Assembly (NCBI GenBank): GCA_016194505.1 | Contig: JACQBK010000034.1 | Coordinates: forward strand, 1-35,243 | Source: Ignavibacteriales bacterium | GTDB lineage: Bacteria; Bacteroidota; Ignavibacteria; UBA10030 | DNA length: 35,243 bases | Direction of reading: 5' to 3' | Part shown: one piece after another, positions 19,249 to 28,369 of the stretch | Numbering within the stretch: position 1 is the stretch's first letter | How the letters are laid out: the number at the start of each line of letters is the position of its first letter | Notes under the pieces: model-generated | Database searches by the model: none | The model's input: the letters and a program-made list of their open reading frames with translations, nothing else | Told to the model about the DNA's origin: nothing | Made by a program: the position numbers and the translations under genes

Positions 19249-19374
19249 GCCACGAAGACACTCCACCAGAAGGCGGACAAGTAAGGCACAAAGAAAAACA
19301 AATAGTCAAAGCAGAAATACTTCCGACGCTAATTTTTAAAATTGTTTCTTCGTATCTTCGAGCCTTCGTGGCAA
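19249..19374. repeat. Inverted repeat (GCCACGAAG...CTTCGTGGC) with a nested TCCRCC-N4-GGCGGA palindrome
   Basis: Left GCCACGAAGACAC[TCCACCAGAAGGCGGACAAGT]AAGGCACAAAG; right TTTCTTCGTATCTTCGAGCCTTCGTGGC. Confidence 0.7.
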
Positions 19375-19422
19375 GAATCGTCATGGCTTTTCAAATATCA
19401 CCCTACCCTCAAGGTGCATCTT

Positions 19423-22400
19423 ATGAACTCCCAAAAGATTTTCCAACTCATCTTAATTGCTTGCGCGTGTTTGTTGCTTCAGACGCATCAGCTTTTTCCC
19501 CAATCTAATGTTGATAAGCTCGTTAAAGCATTAGAAGAAATGACGCTTTCTTCGGTCAATGACTGGAAAGTGAGTCCCGATTTAAAAAGTTACTCGCCTC
19601 AAGGAGATCCGACTAAGCCAGGGTTCGATGACTCCAAATGGGAGCATCTCAAGCTCAATCAAAATGTTTACCCTGATTCTTGCTGGATACGGAAAGAAAT
19701 CACCCTGCCGGAGAACATGTTCGGCAACGTTGTAAGCGGGCCCATACGGCTCGTTCTTGCTGTGGACGATTATGGTTATATGTGGATTAACGGGGTAAGC
19801 AAAGGATATTTTCCATGGGATGGCGATTTTGAATTGACAAGAAACGCCAAGCCCGGAGAAAAAATCCTGATTGCGATTAAAGCAATTAACACGGGAGGAC
19901 CGTTGCGGCTTATTTCTGCCGAAATTCAATCCGAAGATGCAAAGTCCCACGTACAAAGTATCAAAAATTTTTCCCTCGGTCTTCTCGTTGGTCAAAAGTT
20001 GCTCAGCTTTGATACATACCAAACAAGCTCGAACAAGCGCGTTGATCCCGGCACTGATAAATCTGCAATGGATAAAGCGGAGAAAACGCGCCTTAACGAA
20101 TTGCTCCAATCGCTTGCCGCCCAACTTGATCTTAACTCATTGAGGGCAGGACATATGGAGCAATTCAATGCATCGCTGGAGAAAATCCGCGCTCAGCTCA
20201 AGCCCGTTGCAGATTATGTGAAACGATTTACACTTTACTTCGATGCCAATGCCCATATTGATGCCGCGTGGCTATGGCGAGATAAAGAGACGATCGAAGT
20301 CTGCAAAAATACATTCTCCTCCGTTATGAACATGATGGATGCGCGTCCCGATTTTACTTATACACAAAGCTCGGCGGCATATTACGATTGGATGGAAAAG
20401 CTATATCCGGATCTGTTCAAGCGAATCCAACAGCGAGTGAAGGATGGACGCTGGGAAGTGGCAGGCGGCATGTGGGTTGAGCCTGATTGCAATGTGCCAA
20501 GCGGCGAATCGTGGTCGCGCCATTTGTTGTACGCGAAACGGTACTTCAAAAATAAGCTGGGCGTGGATGTGAAAATCGGTTGGAACCCCGATTCGTTCGG
20601 TTACAATTGGAATATGCCGCAGTTCTATGTCAACGCGGGCATTGATGCTTTCATCACTCAAAAAATCGGGTGGAACGATACGAACGTTTTTCCGTATCGT
20701 CTCTTCTGGTGGGAGGGACCGGATGGCTCAAAAGTGTTGAGCTATTTCCCGTTCGATTACGTGAATGACGTAAAAAATTCCTTCCAGCTTGTGGATTGGC
20801 TGAGGCAATTTGAAGCGAACACCGGTTTCACGAAAATGATGATCCTGTTCGGCGTGGGCGATCATGGCGGCGGTCCATCGCTGGCAATGATGGAGCGCAT
20901 TGACCGCTTCAAGGCGTTGGATATTTTTCCCACAATAGAATTTGGCAACACGACCAAATATCTCGCGTGGTTAAAAAGTCAAAACCTCTCGAATGTTCCA
21001 ACATGGAAGGACGAGCTGTATCTCGAGTATCATCAGGGAACCTACACAACGCAGGCAAAGATGAAGGAAGAAAATCGCGCAAGCGAAGTCCTGCTGACCA
21101 ATGCGGAAAAGTTTTCATCGCTTGCGACCTTGTTCGGCGGCAGCTACAACGGCAACGATTTGGAAGAAGCGTGGCGGAACGTTCTGTTTAACCAGTTCCA
21201 TGATATACTGCCCGGCTCCAGTATCCGTGAAAATTATATTGATGCACACGAGAAATACGATGCAGTAAAAGCCATCGGAACATTTGAGCTTTCAAAATCT
21301 CTCAGTCATATTGCCCGGCAGGTGAATACTGCGGCAATCCGTAAGGGAACGCCGCTTGTGATTTTCAACCCTCTTTCATGGGAGCGTAGTGACGTTGTGA
21401 AGGTGGAGCTTCCTAAAGGAGATTTTGACGACTATGCCGTGTTTGATGTTCAGGGTAAGGAAGTGGCATCTCAGATACGTACGAAAGATCGCTACCAGCG
21501 TGAGATTTTTTTTCTTGCAGAGAAAATCCCATCCCTTGGGTATACAACATATCAACTCCGAAAACAAAAACCCGCAACGCAAAAAACGGGGATGACGGTT
21601 TCGTACACATCACTTGAGAATGGGTTCTTTAAGATTTCCATTGACCCGGAATCAGGCTGGCTGAAGAGCATTGTTGATAAGCGAAACAGCAAGGAAATTC
21701 TCAGCGGACAAGGGAACGAACTGCAGTTGCTGGCGGATTATCCAACCGCGTGGGATGCGTGGAATGTGGGCTTGACGGGAGTGAAATACCCTTCGCGTTT
21801 TCGCCGGATGGAAATTATTGAACAAGGATCTATCCGCGTTGTGCTAAGGCTGTATCGTGACTACCTTAAGCCGGGCACGAAAAAAGAATTCCCGACGGAA
21901 GATTTCCCAAGCTCATTTTTTACGCAAGATATCATTCTCTACAACGGCATTGACAGAATAGATTTTAAAACCAACGTGGATTGGTGGGAGGAAAAGACAT
22001 TTTTGAAAGTCGCGTTTCCGCTTGCAGTGAGCGATACGGTTGCGACGTATGAAATTCCCTACGGAACGATCCAACGCTCGACACAGCTTCGCGATAGCTG
22101 GGAGAAAGCAAAAGTCGAGGTGCCCGCGCATCGTTGGGCGGATGTTTCGCACAACGGATACGGTGTGAGCCTTTTGAATCGCTCGAAGTACGGCTACGAT
22201 ATTAAGGGCAACACGATTCGGCTGTCGCTGCTTCGTTCGTCCAAGTGGCCCGACCCTACGGCGGATCGAGGGAAGCATTCCATCGAGTACTCGCTCTATC
22301 CGCATACAGGAAACTGGAAAGACGCCAACACCGTCCAGCGTGGCTATGAATACAACTATCCGCTTGTCGTCACTGCGACTGATGCACATAAAGGGACATT

Positions 22401-22671
22401 GCCCGGGACGAAATCGTTTGTTGAGTTGAGTCCATCGAATTTGGTGCTAACGACGATCAAGAAAGCTGAAGATTCCAATGCATGGATCGTTCAATGGTAT
22501 GATGCCGAAGGCAAAGACACGGAAGGGACGCTTACGCTTCCGCGAACACCCAAAAAGGTTGTAACTTCTAACTTTTTGGAGGAAGATGGAACACCGTTGG
22601 AGCTGATGAAAAATTCCGTCAAGTTAAAAACGAAGAAGAATTCCGTGACGACATTGAAGGTGTACTACTAA
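19423..22671 (+). CDS. Alpha-mannosidase, glycoside hydrolase family 38, secreted
   Basis: Signal peptide; DANAHIDAAWLWRDKETIEVC; YTQSSAAYYDWME; GRWEVAGGMWVEPDCNVPSGES; GWNPDSFGYNWNMPQF; LFNQFHDILPGSSI. Confidence 0.94.
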   Translation: MNSQKIFQLILIACACLLLQTHQLFPQSNVDKLVKALEEMTLSSVNDWKVSPDLKSYSPQGDPTKPGFDDSKWEHLKLNQNVYPDSCWIRKEITLPENMFGNVVSGPIRLVLAVDDYGYMWINGVSKGYFPWDGDFELTRNAKPGEKILIAIKAINTGGPLRLISAEIQSEDAKSHVQSIKNFSLGLLVGQKLLSFDTYQTSSNKRVDPGTDKSAMDKAEKTRLNELLQSLAAQLDLNSLRAGHMEQFNASLEKIRAQLKPVADYVKRFTLYFDANAHIDAAWLWRDKETIEVCKNTFSSVMNMMDARPDFTYTQSSAAYYDWMEKLYPDLFKRIQQRVKDGRWEVAGGMWVEPDCNVPSGESWSRHLLYAKRYFKNKLGVDVKIGWNPDSFGYNWNMPQFYVNAGIDAFITQKIGWNDTNVFPYRLFWWEGPDGSKVLSYFPFDYVNDVKNSFQLVDWLRQFEANTGFTKMMILFGVGDHGGGPSLAMMERIDRFKALDIFPTIEFGNTTKYLAWLKSQNLSNVPTWKDELYLEYHQGTYTTQAKMKEENRASEVLLTNAEKFSSLATLFGGSYNGNDLEEAWRNVLFNQFHDILPGSSIRENYIDAHEKYDAVKAIGTFELSKSLSHIARQVNTAAIRKGTPLVIFNPLSWERSDVVKVELPKGDFDDYAVFDVQGKEVASQIRTKDRYQREIFFLAEKIPSLGYTTYQLRKQKPATQKTGMTVSYTSLENGFFKISIDPESGWLKSIVDKRNSKEILSGQGNELQLLADYPTAWDAWNVGLTGVKYPSRFRRMEIIEQGSIRVVLRLYRDYLKPGTKKEFPTEDFPSSFFTQDIILYNGIDRIDFKTNVDWWEEKTFLKVAFPLAVSDTVATYEIPYGTIQRSTQLRDSWEKAKVEVPAHRWADVSHNGYGVSLLNRSKYGYDIKGNTIRLSLLRSSKWPDPTADRGKHSIEYSLYPHTGNWKDANTVQRGYEYNYPLVVTATDAHKGTLPGTKSFVELSPSNLVLTTIKKAEDSNAWIVQWYDAEGKDTEGTLTLPRTPKKVVTSNFLEEDGTPLELMKNSVKLKTKKNSVTTLKVYY

Positions 22672-22830
22672 GAGGTGAGAAATAGCGCTGTTTCTAAAAG
22701 TTTTCGGTGTTTTTCACCGCCTCCGAAGGAGTTCCCTTGAGAAGAATTTGTAGAGTGCGCTGAATAACACTCAAACACCCCCTTGCGTTCCCCCACGGTT
22801 AAGCTTTTGGAGAATGACAAATTTATTTGC

Positions 22831-22889
22831 TTGACAGATAATTAATAAATTTATATCTTCAATTTGTGAATATTTCATACATTGAAATA
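22831..22889 (+). promoter_or_regulatory. Putative promoter (TTGACA-17-TATCTT) and MarR-type operator palindrome TATTTCA-N5-TGAAATA upstream of marR
   Basis: TTGACA 22831-22836, 17-nt spacer, TATCTT 22854-22859; inverted repeat 22871-22889; marR ATG at 22913. Confidence 0.55.
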
Positions 22890-22912
22890 CTATCAACTCA
22901 TGGATGTAGAGA

Positions 22913-23353
22913 ATGACCACCGAGAATAACGTAACTCGTGTTTTGGAGGCGTTTGATAAAATCAGCAGAGTTTTTGCTGACGTCTCGGGATTTGTCGGCG
23001 ATATTAGTTTAAGCAAACTTGAACTCCTGACAATAGAATTCATCTCTAAGCAAGAAAAAATTATTATGAGCAAACTGGCAGACAATTTACGCATTCGCTT
23101 TAACACGGCAACCAGTCTTGTTGATCGGCTTGTCCAAAAGAAGCTCGTTCAACGGGTGAGAGATAAACGCGATCGGAGGATCGTAATAGTCGGACTGACC
23201 GACAAGGGAAAAAAAACAGTTTTACTTTATCAAAAGCGGAGGGAAAAAGCCATGACTGAAATGATGGGTGTGCTCTCCGCCGAGGAGCAAAAGACCACCA
23301 TTTTCATTATGGAAAAGCTTATCAAGACGAAGACGAAAGGAGAGAAACTGTAA
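22913..23353 (+). CDS. MarR family transcriptional regulator
   Basis: LELLTIEFISKQEKIIMSKLADNLRIRFNTATSLVDRLVQKKLVQRVRDKRDRRIVIVGLTDKGKK: winged HTH with DKRDRR wing. Confidence 0.9.
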   Translation: MTTENNVTRVLEAFDKISRVFADVSGFVGDISLSKLELLTIEFISKQEKIIMSKLADNLRIRFNTATSLVDRLVQKKLVQRVRDKRDRRIVIVGLTDKGKKTVLLYQKRREKAMTEMMGVLSAEEQKTTIFIMEKLIKTKTKGEKL

Positions 23354-23400
23354 CCGGAGATGCACTTGTGATTTTGCGCCGGATTTTCAGATAAACAAAA

Positions 23401-23433
23401 CCGGGAAATAGTGCCGTTAACACTATTTCCCGG
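23401..23433 (-). terminator. Strong hairpin (13-bp perfect stem); T-rich tract only on the minus-strand side
   Basis: CCGGGAAATAGTG-CCGTTAA-CACTATTTCCCGG; minus-strand downstream sequence TTTTGTTTATC. Confidence 0.6.
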
Positions 23434-23580
23434 AACACACGCAAACAATAGGTGTCCGCGAAGACTGAACACTCACCTCCAAAGAGGAGAATGCCCTTTT
23501 GTTTGCTATATACAAGATACAAAAATAAGAGACAAACTCAATAACATGATGCTCAACTTATGTGTGTGGGGTATGCCGAT

Positions 23581-24462
23581 ATGAAATTTAAAACATGGAA
23601 AACTTTTGCTATGAGCCTCGTTCTTATCGTATTCATTGTTACAGTCTTGAGTAGCTGCTTTACAACACGAACTGTCACGACCTCTTCTTTCGTGCCTTCA
23701 TTCAGGGATCGAGAATATTCCATCATTTCCATTGGTCATGCGACTGCATTGATTCATTGTGATAGTGTCAACGTTCTCACAGACCCAAATTTTAATGATT
23801 GGGCAACGATTATTCATCGCTCAAGAGAGGCGGGATTAAAACTTGAAAATCTTCCTCCGATTGATGCAATTGTCATATCCCACGCGCATCGTGATCATTT
23901 GGATGAGTGGACATTGAAACAGTTTCCAAAAGATATTCTGGTGCTCATTTCAAAGGGGAATGGAAAGTATCCTCGAAGTTGGGGGTTCAAGAATGTCCGG
24001 GAAGTAGATGCTTGGGATAGCGTTGTGATCAGGGGTGTAACGATTGTTGCCACACCGGCGCAACACAGTGGATCGCGCAACCTGCCATCGGCTGATGAGC
24101 CAAAGGCATTAGGGTATATCGTAAAAGGTGAGAAGACAATTTATTTTGCAGGCGACACTGGCTTGTTTGATGGTTTTAAAGAAATTGGCGACCGTGCTGC
24201 AATTGACGTTGCACTTCTTCCTATTGGAGCGTATCGCCCCCGTTGGTATATGAAAGATCATCATATGAGTCCGGAAGATGCCGTCAAAGCTATGGCAATG
24301 CTTAAGGCGAGGAACATGATTCCTATACACTGGGGATCGTTCAGAATGGCGCTTGATGGTCTCGACGAGCCGAAGAATGTCCTGCTTGAACTGGTTAAGA
24401 ACGACAGCCTAAGGGAAAGGGTTCGTGTGTTAGAAAATGGTGAGAAATATCTGATGAAATAA
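23581..24462 (+). CDS. MBL-fold metallo-hydrolase lipoprotein (UlaG/NAPE-PLD-like)
   Basis: Lipobox VLSSC; ISHAHRDHLDEWT; IYFAGDTGLFDGFKEIGD; PIGAYRPRWYMKDHHMSPEDAVKAM; IPIHWGSF. Confidence 0.9.
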   Translation: MKFKTWKTFAMSLVLIVFIVTVLSSCFTTRTVTTSSFVPSFRDREYSIISIGHATALIHCDSVNVLTDPNFNDWATIIHRSREAGLKLENLPPIDAIVISHAHRDHLDEWTLKQFPKDILVLISKGNGKYPRSWGFKNVREVDAWDSVVIRGVTIVATPAQHSGSRNLPSADEPKALGYIVKGEKTIYFAGDTGLFDGFKEIGDRAAIDVALLPIGAYRPRWYMKDHHMSPEDAVKAMAMLKARNMIPIHWGSFRMALDGLDEPKNVLLELVKNDSLRERVRVLENGEKYLMK

Positions 24463-24472
24463 ATACTTGGAG

Positions 24473-24520
24473 ATAAAAACTAAAAAGAACTCTGTGGTGA
24501 CGGTGAAGGTGTATTTTTAA
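24473..24520 (+). pseudogene. Remnant resembling the C-terminal end of a second GH38 alpha-mannosidase
   Basis: Frame reads IKTKKNSVVTVKVYF*, compared with LKTKKNSVTTLKVYY* at the end of the GH38 gene (22671). Confidence 0.7.
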
Positions 24521-24564
24521 AAGTAATCTCAAGAACTTACAAGCATAACATAGAGACCACAGAG

Positions 24565-24641
24565 TCCCGAAGGGATTCCTTCGGAAAAAAACAAAAAAGG
24601 TTTTCCTTTGCGTCCTTGTCCCGAAGGGACTCCTTTGGAGG
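24565..24641. repeat. Two copies of a TCCCGAAGGGAYTCCTTYGGA(GG) palindromic repeat; related copy on the minus strand near 22719-22738
   Basis: TCCCGAAGGGATTCCTTCGGA 24565-24585; TCCCGAAGGGACTCCTTTGGAGG 24619-24641. Confidence 0.75.
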
Positions 24642-24695
24642 CGGTAAGATTTTTTGTTTCTCTTTACTTCGCCCCGGCTTTTGTACCTACAAGCT

Positions 24696-26942
24696 CTAAC
24701 TTCTCCACAAATACTGAAGCTTCAGGAAAAATTGCCGCACTGTTTGCTTGAAACCATACGGCTGGTCGAATTCCGTCATGCTGGATGTAAAGCCGGCATA
24801 GAAAATGGTAAAGGGATTAAGCTTATAGCTAAAAAGCGGATACAGGTCAATAATTCTATCAAACGAATTGTATTGGCCGATCATGCGTAAAAAGAATTCC
24901 GAAGTAAATTGATACGTGGCTGTTGTCCTCGCGATATAACCGTCATAGAACAATTCTTGGGTTGCCACGCTGGAAAGCCGGGCGCGGGCGTAGGAGAGAT
25001 CGAGCTGAAATCTGTTCGTCGGTCTCAACGTAATCCGGAGGTTTAGATTGTGCCCCGTGCCTAGCTCCGGTGAATCCTCGCGATTAATGAAATGACCGAA
25101 TTGTCCAAAAAAGTTTCCTGAAATGACGCGCGAAGGCTGCGAATTAACCTCGACGAGCAAACGCGGTAACCGGGGAAAATAAACGCCTTTAAAAAGCTCT
25201 TCATTGACGAGGAGCGTTCCGATAAAAATATTCGTCTGGCTTTTCATTTGCACACCGCCAGAGAGCACCAGCCAGCGTTCTTTTTTTATGCCGTCGTAGT
25301 TGAAATGCAGACCCGCCTCTACGTTGATATACGCACGATCGATGAAAGAGTTCGTCGGATAGACGGTGTACGATTGATCTAAGGTTAGAAAACGATTGTT
25401 CGTGCTTGTGACGAAACCCTGTTGAGCTTGAAACGTTGGTGAAGTTTCCCGATAGGAGATATTAAAGCTGTAATCGCGGGCATCCCGCCGTAAATCGGTT
25501 CTGAAGCTTGTGCCATTGTATGATTCCCCGTCAAAGGAAGCTGTTTTACCCGTGCTTCCAAATATTCTATTGCTTGAAAATACATTGAGGTCATTCAACT
25601 CTTTTGTATCTGAATAAAAAAACTCTCCGCGGAAATAATAATTACCAGCGAAGAAATAATTCCAATCAACGCCGCCAACGTAGTTGTGGGCATCGGAGCC
25701 ATTGCGTGTCGTGAGCATCCCGCCGAGGAACGATTCATTGCCAAGATCATAACGCATCCGGGCAATATTCGAGAAACTGGAGTGTTCCGAAGACTCGAAA
25801 TCGCTTTCCTCTTCTCCCGGAATAATATATGCCGTATTGCGATCTGCTGCCGCAAGATAAGAAATAGAAAGCGCTCCGGATTTCTCTGATACCTTTAACG
25901 CTCCAAGCGGATTATTAATTGTTCGGGAATAAAATATGTTTGTTCGGTTTTGGAACAAATCCGATCCCTCAAGAAAGAACGGACGTTTTTCCGGATAGAA
26001 CAGTGCAAAAGTGGTGTTGACGCTGATTTGTCCCGCGTCGGATTCGACCTGGCTAAAATCTGGATTCAAGACTCCTTCAATGAGCAAGCCGGGATCAGGC
26101 GAATATTTTACGCCGCCGCCAACACGCCCAATGACAGGATGATTTTCAAATCCCGAAGCAGGGTCTTCCTCATCGTTCAAGGAACCACTTGAGGAACCGA
26201 CAAAGTATGGAATAAATTCAATGGAGGTGGTCGTTTCGATATTTTTTATGCCCTTAAGATAAGCTCCTTGACAGGGCAAGCATGGATTATTTCTATCAAT
26301 GGGCGTTAAGGAAAAAATCGCTCTGCTTGCGCGCGGATAATTTCTTCCGAGCAAAACATTCCACGGCTGCTCGACGACGGAAGGGAATCTGAGGCTCTTG
26401 AAGGGAATTGCTATTTCCGTTGTCCAGCCGTGGTCGTTAATTGCGGCCGCCGAGTACCACACTGCGTCGAAGCTTGCATCTTCATTGTTGCCGCTTCGCA
26501 TGAGATCCGCTTGAATACCGAACGGGTTCACGAAGAACTCGTACGTCCGTTGTTTATCGCCATAGGTATCTAAAAAGACGATGATAAAATCATCTTCAAA
26601 AATTTTATCTCTATCGGAAACGTTCGCGCGGATTTCTGAGGACCTTGTATCTTCGCATACAAAACCGAAATAAATGTATTCGGCGCTATAAAGGATTTTT
26701 GCGGTGGTCTTTTGCGGAGCAGGCGTATTTTCACCCGGCTGGATCTCGTAGTTGATTTCGATCGGTTGCGCCCGCATCCACCGGGCGTCATCAAGCTTGC
26801 CGGTAAGCTTGATATTGCTATCAATCCGTACGGCATAGACGCTCGGCTGATCAGTCCCCTGTGCGTTTGATAAACTTGCAACGAACATGAGGCCGACGAG
26901 GGTTTTCAGTGATCTCATAAGGTTTGGTAAAGTAAGGATCAA
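24696..26942 (-). CDS. DUF5916/CBM9-like domain outer-membrane beta-barrel protein
   Basis: VYAVRIDSNIKLTGKLDDARWMRAQPI; FVNPFGIQADLMRSGNNEDASFDAVWYSAAAINDHGWTTEIAIPFKSLRFP; NPDFSQVESDAGQISVNTTFALFYPEKRPFFLEGSDLF. Confidence 0.85.
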   Translation of the reverse strand: MILTLPNLMRSLKTLVGLMFVASLSNAQGTDQPSVYAVRIDSNIKLTGKLDDARWMRAQPIEINYEIQPGENTPAPQKTTAKILYSAEYIYFGFVCEDTRSSEIRANVSDRDKIFEDDFIIVFLDTYGDKQRTYEFFVNPFGIQADLMRSGNNEDASFDAVWYSAAAINDHGWTTEIAIPFKSLRFPSVVEQPWNVLLGRNYPRASRAIFSLTPIDRNNPCLPCQGAYLKGIKNIETTTSIEFIPYFVGSSSGSLNDEEDPASGFENHPVIGRVGGGVKYSPDPGLLIEGVLNPDFSQVESDAGQISVNTTFALFYPEKRPFFLEGSDLFQNRTNIFYSRTINNPLGALKVSEKSGALSISYLAAADRNTAYIIPGEEESDFESSEHSSFSNIARMRYDLGNESFLGGMLTTRNGSDAHNYVGGVDWNYFFAGNYYFRGEFFYSDTKELNDLNVFSSNRIFGSTGKTASFDGESYNGTSFRTDLRRDARDYSFNISYRETSPTFQAQQGFVTSTNNRFLTLDQSYTVYPTNSFIDRAYINVEAGLHFNYDGIKKERWLVLSGGVQMKSQTNIFIGTLLVNEELFKGVYFPRLPRLLVEVNSQPSRVISGNFFGQFGHFINREDSPELGTGHNLNLRITLRPTNRFQLDLSYARARLSSVATQELFYDGYIARTTATYQFTSEFFLRMIGQYNSFDRIIDLYPLFSYKLNPFTIFYAGFTSSMTEFDQPYGFKQTVRQFFLKLQYLWRS

Positions 26943-27206
26943 ACCGACGCAACAACAAAAGGAGGTGGTCGTGTTACAGATAACATAAAGAGTTTGACTT
27001 CAAAGCAGAACGCAAGGTTTCAAGGAACCCATTTTCGATAGAGCTTTTTTCCGGGAGCGTGGAGAGACTCTATAAGTATACCGCTTGAACAAGTAAAATG
27101 TTTCATTGGTAAAGCGGTTATTGTGGGGCAATTCATCTACATTCGGAAGAGAGGAATCTCTCCGCGGGTTTGGCAAAGACGTGATTTTTCCTTACTTTCT
27201 TACCAT

Positions 27207-28160
27207 ATGAATACTCAAAATGTTGTTATTGGCGTTGATCTTGGCGGCACTACTATTAAAGCCGGCGTTGTTTCAGAAAGTGGAACCATTCTATACCAAA
27301 ATAAGTTTCCGTCGAAAGCGGATGTCAGTCCCTCTGAAGTTATCAAGCAAATCCATGCGTCGGTGCAAGATGCGCTCACGCATGCGAATGGTTCAACCGT
27401 AAGGGGTATTGGTATCGGTGCGCCGGGTATGGTGGATGATAATGGAGTTGTCAAAGCTCCCCCGAATTTCGCTCATTGGGATGAAGTTCCCCTTAAATAC
27501 GAGATAGCAAAATTAGTTGGTGGTTTGCCTGTCGGTGTGGAGAACGATGCGAACGCTGCAGCGATTGCGGAATCGAAGTTTGGCGCGGGAGTTCAGTTTC
27601 CTAATTTTCTTTTCGTTATTTGGGGAACGGGTGTTGGCGGCGGCATCATCCTCAATCATAAAATTTTTCGTGGACCCACGGGCGGCGCAGGTGAAATAGG
27701 CCACATCTCCATTGACTACAACGGTCCCCAATGTAATTGTGGGAGTGTTGGGTGCGTTGAAGCGTATGTCGGTCAGCGGTATCTTTCCCAGCGCACAGCG
27801 GAGAGGCTTAAGTCGCATCCCGAATCGAAAATTTTAACTCTTGTTGGCGGCGACTCATCCAAAATCGAGCCGTTTTATATTGCTCAAGCCGCACACGACG
27901 GGGATGCGATTGCAAAAGAAATTTTGGTCGAGGCAGGCTCGCTTCTCGGTGTTGCGCTTGCGGCAGTGATGAATGTAATGGATTTACGGATCAGCATTAT
28001 CGGCGGCGGCATATCCGCCTCCGGTGATTTTGTCATGCAGGCTGTGAAAAAGTCAGTACAGAAGTATGTACTAAAGCCGTTGAAGAAAGATGTAGAAGTA
28101 ATCCCTGCAAAACTTGGCAACAATGCCGGGATGCTTGGAGCAGCAGGATTGGTGCTGTGA
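27207..28160 (+). CDS. ROK family sugar kinase (glucokinase-like)
   Basis: VVIGVDLGGTTIKAGVVS; GIGAPGMVD; VENDANAAAIAESKFGAG; ROK zinc motif CNCGSVGCVEAY; GGGISASG. Confidence 0.92.
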   Translation: MNTQNVVIGVDLGGTTIKAGVVSESGTILYQNKFPSKADVSPSEVIKQIHASVQDALTHANGSTVRGIGIGAPGMVDDNGVVKAPPNFAHWDEVPLKYEIAKLVGGLPVGVENDANAAAIAESKFGAGVQFPNFLFVIWGTGVGGGIILNHKIFRGPTGGAGEIGHISIDYNGPQCNCGSVGCVEAYVGQRYLSQRTAERLKSHPESKILTLVGGDSSKIEPFYIAQAAHDGDAIAKEILVEAGSLLGVALAAVMNVMDLRISIIGGGISASGDFVMQAVKKSVQKYVLKPLKKDVEVIPAKLGNNAGMLGAAGLVL

Positions 28161-28198
28161 AGATTTTTTGTTCCACAAGGGCACGAAGATAAATTTGA

Positions 28199-28229
28199 TG
28201 TAGGGGCGTATTGCGATACGCCCCCTACA
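28199..28229. repeat. Palindrome TGTAGGGGCGTAT-TGCG-ATACGCCCCCTACA (one bulged C)
   Basis: Direct reading; lies just after the ROK gene. Confidence 0.8.
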
Positions 28230-28260
28230 AAAAATGGATGTTTTTATTTTCCTTTGCACC

Positions 28261-28322
28261 CCTGCCTGCCGCAAGCAGGGATGCGCCAAACAGCGCGGCG
28301 CACTCGTGCACCTCTGGCGCAC
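28261..28322 (-). repeat. ~62-bp multi-hairpin repeat, copy 2 (inverted relative to 15844-15904)
   Basis: Reverse complement CGTGCGCCAGAGGTGCACGAGTGCGCCGCGCTGTTTGGCGCATCCCTGCTTGCGGCAGGCAGG. Confidence 0.8.
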
Positions 28323-28369
28323 GTTGTGTCTTTGTGGCAAAAACTTAGGAAGCATCATAGAGAATATGG

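Noticed and set aside
28254-28369. ORF-track N-terminus of the LptD-like protein (MHPCLPQAGMRQTARRTRAPLAH...)
   Set aside because: This stretch is a reverse copy of the intergenic multi-hairpin repeat; the true start is more likely just before the signal peptide.
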